A stretch of DNA of 64,000 nt from the NCBI GenBank assembly GCA_031374735.1, contig JANMGQ010000227.1, positions 1 through 64,000 on the forward strand, read 5' to 3'. Shown one piece after another: positions 60,904 through 64,000 of this stretch (positions within the stretch are counted from its first letter, which is position 1; every line of letters begins with the position of its first letter). Under the pieces are notes generated by a model. That model did no database searches and had not been told where the DNA came from. It saw nothing but the letters and a program-made list of their open reading frames with translations. This DNA comes from JABFRJ01 sp031374735. Its GTDB lineage: Bacteria > Pseudomonadota > Alphaproteobacteria > Rhizobiales > Hyphomicrobiaceae. The position numbers and the translations under genes were made by a program.

Positions 60904-61177
60904 CCCTCTCCCCGTCCTTCACGGGGAGAGGGTTAGGGTGAGGGGCGGAATCCGCACAGATGGTGGTTGAGCAGCTGGCAGAACGTTGATTGTGCGCCAG
61001 CGGAGCAATCTCCATTTGAGCAAGCGGCCGCCCCTCTCCTGTAACTAGCTGCAGCGCAGCACGAATGCTGCATCGCAAAAAAATCGCCGCTGCGCGGCAG
61101 CTTGTTTCATAGATCAAGGTGTGCGCCGCACATGGTAACTCACCCCGGCCCTCTCCCCGTGAAGAACGGGGAGAGGG
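60904..61177 (+). repeat. ~170-bp palindromic repeat (family C) carrying a ~103-bp nested insert
   Basis: Both ends are hairpins of CCCTCTCCCCG and CGGGGAGAGGG as in the copy at 17858-18026, and the half-joining words GGTGAGGGGCGG and GCCGCCCCTC are present. Between CCCCTC (ends 61036) and TCACCCC (starts about 61140) about 103 extra bases (61037-61139) interrupt the right half; without them the length is about 171 bp, nearly that of the other copy. The insert has its own inverted words (GCTGCAGCGCAGC, GCTGCGCGGCAGC). The element fills the gap between the exporter and the aminotransferase. Confidence 0.85.
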
Positions 61178-61283
61178 TGCAGTTCCACGTTCACCCGATT
61201 GCACTGCTGAAGCCGCGTGCTTCGCACTTGACGCCAGCCCCTGATCTCGCCCAATCCCGGTCAACACTGACCGTGAGATCTCC

Positions 61284-62465
61284 ATGACGTCGAACACCCC
61301 CCGTCGCGCTGGCCGTCACTTCCTGATGATCCCCGGTCCAAGCCCCGTGCCGGATCGCATTCTCCACGCCATGGCCATGCCTGTGCTGGACCACCGTGGC
61401 CCGGCATTCCAGAAGCTTGGCCATCGCGTCCTCGACGGCATCAAGACGATCTTCAAGACCAAGGGGCACGTTTTCATCTACCCGACGTCCGGCACGGGTG
61501 CGTGGGAGGCAGCGCTCGCCAACACCCTGTCACCTGGCGATCACGTGCTCATGTACGAGACCGGGCATTTCGCAACGCTCTGGAAGACCATGGCCGTCAA
61601 GCTCGGCATCCAGCCGGAGTTCATGCCCTCCGATTGGCGCGGTGGCATCGATGCCGCCAAGATCGAAGCGCGGTTGAAGGCCGATACGGCGCACACAATC
61701 AAGGCCGTCTGCGTGGTTCACAACGAAACCTCGACGGGCGCCACGTCGCGCATCGACGAGGTCCGTCGCGCCATGGATGCCGTCAAGCATCCGGCACTGT
61801 TGATGGTCGATAGCATCTCGGGCCTCGGCTCGGCCGACTACAAGCATGACGCGTGGGGCGTGGACGTTACGGTTTCCGGCTCGCAAAAGGGCCTGATGCT
61901 GCCGCCGGGCATTGCCTTCAATGCGGTGTCCGAGAAAGCGCTGGCGGCGTCGAAGACGGCCAAGCTGCCGAAGATGTTTTGGGCTTGGGAGGAGATGATT
62001 GGGCCGAACAAGAACGGCTTCTTTCCGACGACCCCCGCAACCAACATGCTGTACGCCCTCGCCGAGGCGATCGACATGATTCACGAAGAGGGAATGGATC
62101 GCGTGTTTGCCCGCCATATCCGGCACGGCGAGGCCGTGCGCCGGGCAGTTGCGGCGTGGGGGCTTGAAACGCAGTGCCTCGATCCGAAGTACCATTCGCC
62201 GGTGCTGACCGGCGTCGTGCTTCCTGAAGGGCACGATGCTGACGCCTATCGCAAGATCGTGCTCGAGCGGTTTGACATGTCACTCGGCTCGGGCCTCGGC
62301 AAGGTCGCAGGCAAGATGTTTCGCATCGGCCATCTCGGCGACACCAACGATCTGACAGTGCTCGGCACACTTTCGGGTTGCGAGATGGGGCTGAAGCTTG
62401 CGGGCGTGCCGCACAAAGCCGGTGGCGTGACGGCTGCGATGGCGTATCTCGCCGACACGGCCTGA
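61284..62465 (+). CDS. sgaA: Serine-glyoxylate aminotransferase family protein (class V)
   Basis: PLP enzyme that transfers the amino group between serine (or alanine) and glyoxylate. The N-terminal FLMIPGPSPVPDRILHAM, YPTSGTGAWEAALANTL, MVDSISGLGSADYKHDAWGVDVTVSGSQKGLMLPPG (Lys in SQK as PLP anchor) and the C-terminal GNLNE-like SGLGKVAGKMFRIGHLGD match SGAT. In serine-cycle methylotrophs this enzyme regenerates serine from glyoxylate; no other serine-cycle gene is in the window, so pathway assignment is inference. 393 residues fits. Confidence 0.87.
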   Translation: MTSNTPRRAGRHFLMIPGPSPVPDRILHAMAMPVLDHRGPAFQKLGHRVLDGIKTIFKTKGHVFIYPTSGTGAWEAALANTLSPGDHVLMYETGHFATLWKTMAVKLGIQPEFMPSDWRGGIDAAKIEARLKADTAHTIKAVCVVHNETSTGATSRIDEVRRAMDAVKHPALLMVDSISGLGSADYKHDAWGVDVTVSGSQKGLMLPPGIAFNAVSEKALAASKTAKLPKMFWAWEEMIGPNKNGFFPTTPATNMLYALAEAIDMIHEEGMDRVFARHIRHGEAVRRAVAAWGLETQCLDPKYHSPVLTGVVLPEGHDADAYRKIVLERFDMSLGSGLGKVAGKMFRIGHLGDTNDLTVLGTLSGCEMGLKLAGVPHKAGGVTAAMAYLADTA

Positions 62466-62702
62466 TACCAACGAGCAAAAATTCTGACTCATCGTAAAGA
62501 GCTGCGTCATCCCGCAATACGATCACGCGCCCCGCGTAATCGTACATCCGGGATTTACCTTTGTCTGCAGAGCACGAGTGACAATCCTCGAGAGGTAAGG
62601 ATTCCGGATATGCCTGTCGCGCCTTGGCGCGGCAGGCATTCCGGAATGACGATGATGGGTTTGGTCAGTCAAAAACTCTGACCACTGGTACCGCTGGTAT
62701 GA
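62464..62702. repeat. ~230-bp palindromic repeat (family D), second copy
   Basis: Matches the copy at 56298-56525 almost from end to end: GAGCAAAAATTCTGAC at the left, the inner hairpin (about 62602-62645: CCGGATATGCCTGTCGCGCC against GGCGCGGCAGGCATTCCGG), TGACGATGATGG, and CAAAAACTCTGACC at the right. Its ends are mutually inverted. It begins inside the last codon of the aminotransferase gene and ends just before the next gene's stop. Confidence 0.87.
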
Positions 62703-62705
62703 GCA

Positions 62706-63182
62706 TTATGGCCCGTATTTGGCGCGCAATGCGGCGCTGCGCTGTGCCAGCGTGTCCTGATACTGCGCGGCGCAACGGTGTACGCTGGCAATGGTCTGCT
62801 CGATTGCGGCAGCACTCGAGGCGACTCCGTTCGATACGGCGTCTTCCCGCACATCCGGCATGCGCCCCTTGTTGACGATGAAGCTGACGATTTTGCCATG
62901 TTCGCTGTAGCGGCCGTCTTTGAACACATGGGCGATCGTTGGCGCATGACAGAGACAGATTTCGTCAGGCACGCGCATTTCAGCCGTACCGGTCGCGCTG
63001 CGGAACGTGATGCGTTTGCCAGAAAAATCGAGATTGCATTGCTTGTAGGCGCGCACCTCTTCATTGACCAAGCCGTGGGCTTCGGCTGTGCGCTGTTTTT
63101 CGGTGTCGCTGGCCAACCAGATCATGGTGACGGCGGTCGCACCACCGACGAACACGACCGCGTTGCGAATGAACTTCAGCAT
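62706..63182 (-). CDS. Hypothetical protein with N-terminal membrane anchor
   Basis: Not recognised. The 158-residue product has one hydrophobic helix at the start (NAVVFVGGATAVTMIWLAS) and a soluble region with several Cys (YKQCNLDF, DEICLCHAPTIAHVF). A CLCHA segment might bind metal but no known motif is claimed. It may be periplasmic-facing. It is divergent from the next gene by 197 bases. Confidence 0.65.
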   Translation of the reverse strand: MLKFIRNAVVFVGGATAVTMIWLASDTEKQRTAEAHGLVNEEVRAYKQCNLDFSGKRITFRSATGTAEMRVPDEICLCHAPTIAHVFKDGRYSEHGKIVSFIVNKGRMPDVREDAVSNGVASSAAAIEQTIASVHRCAAQYQDTLAQRSAALRAKYGP

Positions 63183-63379
63183 CTATGGCGCTCCCAAAGG
63201 ATGCGACAGGGGTCTGACAGGCCGGGGTAACCGCCCGGTTGCGAAAATGCGGACAAATTCCTGTCCCGCGTTCCGTTTCAGGACGCGGCTTTCCCAAGAT
63301 TGCGGTCTGTTGGGGCGACGTCGTCAACGGCCATGGTAGCAAGACGTCACCATCTTCAGCTCCAGCGGATTAAGCCCCC

Positions 63380-64000
63380 ATGCGCACCTTTCTCCTTGTT
63401 GCGGCAACGGTGTTGCCCTTGACCTCGGCCCACGGCCAGCAGTGCGCCGAGTTTGCCGGCCGCAAGAGCTTTGCCGAGCTCGACATTGCGCAGGTTAAGC
63501 CAGGGCAGGCGCGCGTGCCGTTTCTCAAGGAGGACTGCACGTCGACCAAACCAGGCGCCTGTCAGACGAAAGCCTATGTCATGCCCGGTGATATCGTGCT
63601 TGTCGGCGAGGTGTTCGACGCGTCAGCCTGTGCCGCCTATGTCAATGCCAAGGGACAGGTGACAACGGGGCTGCTGCCAAACGAGCGCCTGCAAGCGCCG
63701 ACCCCGCGCGCGAAAACGGACGCGAGCGCCTTCGGTGGCACCTGGACGCGCACCGAAGCTGAAATCATCATCAAGCCAAAGGGACGCGAGGGGGTGCTGA
63801 CATTTGCCGGCAACGCAACCTATGGCGCCCTCGACAAGGGTCGTGTCGCGCGTGGCGCAGTCAACATGGGCGAGTTCGACTTCGATTGGGCGCCGAAAGC
63901 CAACAGCGTCGACATCTCGATCAAGGGTTCCGCGCCCGTCGCGCGCGATGCCAAGGGCGTCGACGACACTGACTGTGCTGTCGCCATGGTGGCGCTCGGC
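63380..64000 (+). CDS. Hypothetical exported protein, cut by the window end
   Basis: An open frame runs from the ATG at 63380 to the last base with no stop. It starts with a signal peptide (RTFLLVAATVLPLTSAHG, cleavage near HG-Q) and continues QCAEFAGRKSFAELDIAQVK, with several cysteines (KEDCTSTKPGACQTKAYV) and a GGTWTRTEAEIIIKPKGREG segment. No family is recognised. The gene continues beyond the window, so its length is unknown. Confidence 0.75.
   Translation, partial: MRTFLLVAATVLPLTSAHGQQCAEFAGRKSFAELDIAQVKPGQARVPFLKEDCTSTKPGACQTKAYVMPGDIVLVGEVFDASACAAYVNAKGQVTTGLLPNERLQAPTPRAKTDASAFGGTWTRTEAEIIIKPKGREGVLTFAGNATYGALDKGRVARGAVNMGEFDFDWAPKANSVDISIKGSAPVARDAKGVDDTDCAVAMVALG

Noticed and set aside
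63453..63662. 69-codon plus-strand frame near the right edge
   Set aside because: It overlaps, in another frame, the longer open signal-peptide-bearing frame starting at 63380.

Overview
The window looks like chromosomal DNA of a high-GC alphaproteobacterium of the Hyphomicrobiales (Rhizobiales). Grounds: the imuA-imuB-dnaE2 mutagenesis cassette with an alphaproteobacterial-type SOS box, a fused ispDF, a cpa/tad pilus locus with CpaD/CpaE-type genes, DUF2948, DUF4170 and RDD-family genes, and dispersed palindromic repeats whose translation includes the familiar MAGLVPA-type peptide. A serine-glyoxylate aminotransferase (61.3-62.5 kb) would fit a serine-cycle methylotroph such as a Hyphomicrobium relative, but that is inference.

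Layout. 0-0.36 kb: the 3' end of a decayed group II intron, sitting just after the hairpin position of a dispersed repeat. 0.4-4.7 kb: glyQ, two small envelope proteins, coaD, an alkyltransferase-like protein, an RDD membrane protein and a coiled-coil protein. 4.7-10.8 kb: the SOS mutasome operon imuA-imuB-dnaE2, carrying several palindromic repeats, three of them inside reading frames. 10.9-13.4 kb: an enoyl-CoA hydratase and metK. 13.5-19.0 kb: a peptide/nickel-type ABC importer whose binding-protein gene is a pseudogene while both permeases and both ATPases are intact; repeats fill two of its gaps. 19-22.4 kb: a methyltransferase, a DUF433/DUF5615 toxin-antitoxin pair with a frameshifted antitoxin, a GNAT acetyltransferase and a nitronate monooxygenase-like protein. 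22.4-31.2 kb: an unknown protein, an SbmA/YddA-like ABC protein, ispDF (locally AT-rich), a cytochrome P450 and a chromate-resistance group (rhodanese-ChrB, MFS, ChrA). 31.5-42.2 kb: tRNA-Cys, a DUF2076 protein, aroQ, ald, a DUF177 protein, an FAD-linked oxidase, a fused iron-type ABC permease, a Tat-exported hydrolase, an amidohydrolase remnant, an isopropylmalate-dehydrogenase-like enzyme and a thioesterase.

42.3-51.3 kb (minus strand): Tad pilus genes in transcription order cpaA, cpaB, cpaC, cpaD, cpaE, cpaF, tadB, tadC, ending in a strong terminator and with no pilin or tadE/F/G nearby. 51.4-64 kb: rpmH, DUF2948, an intact peptide-binding protein, a gamma-glutamyltranspeptidase, a CapA-like protein, DUF4170 plus an MsbA-like exporter (probably lipid A related), the aminotransferase and two unknown exported or anchored proteins, the last cut by the window edge.

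The recurring theme is repeat biology. At least five palindromic repeat families (136 bp; about 170 bp; about 230 bp; AT-richer iterated repeats; a short 52-bp type) lie in almost every long gap and, unusually, inside the genes of the error-prone polymerase cassette. Several exact 15-18 bp tandem duplications also occur, some in frame.
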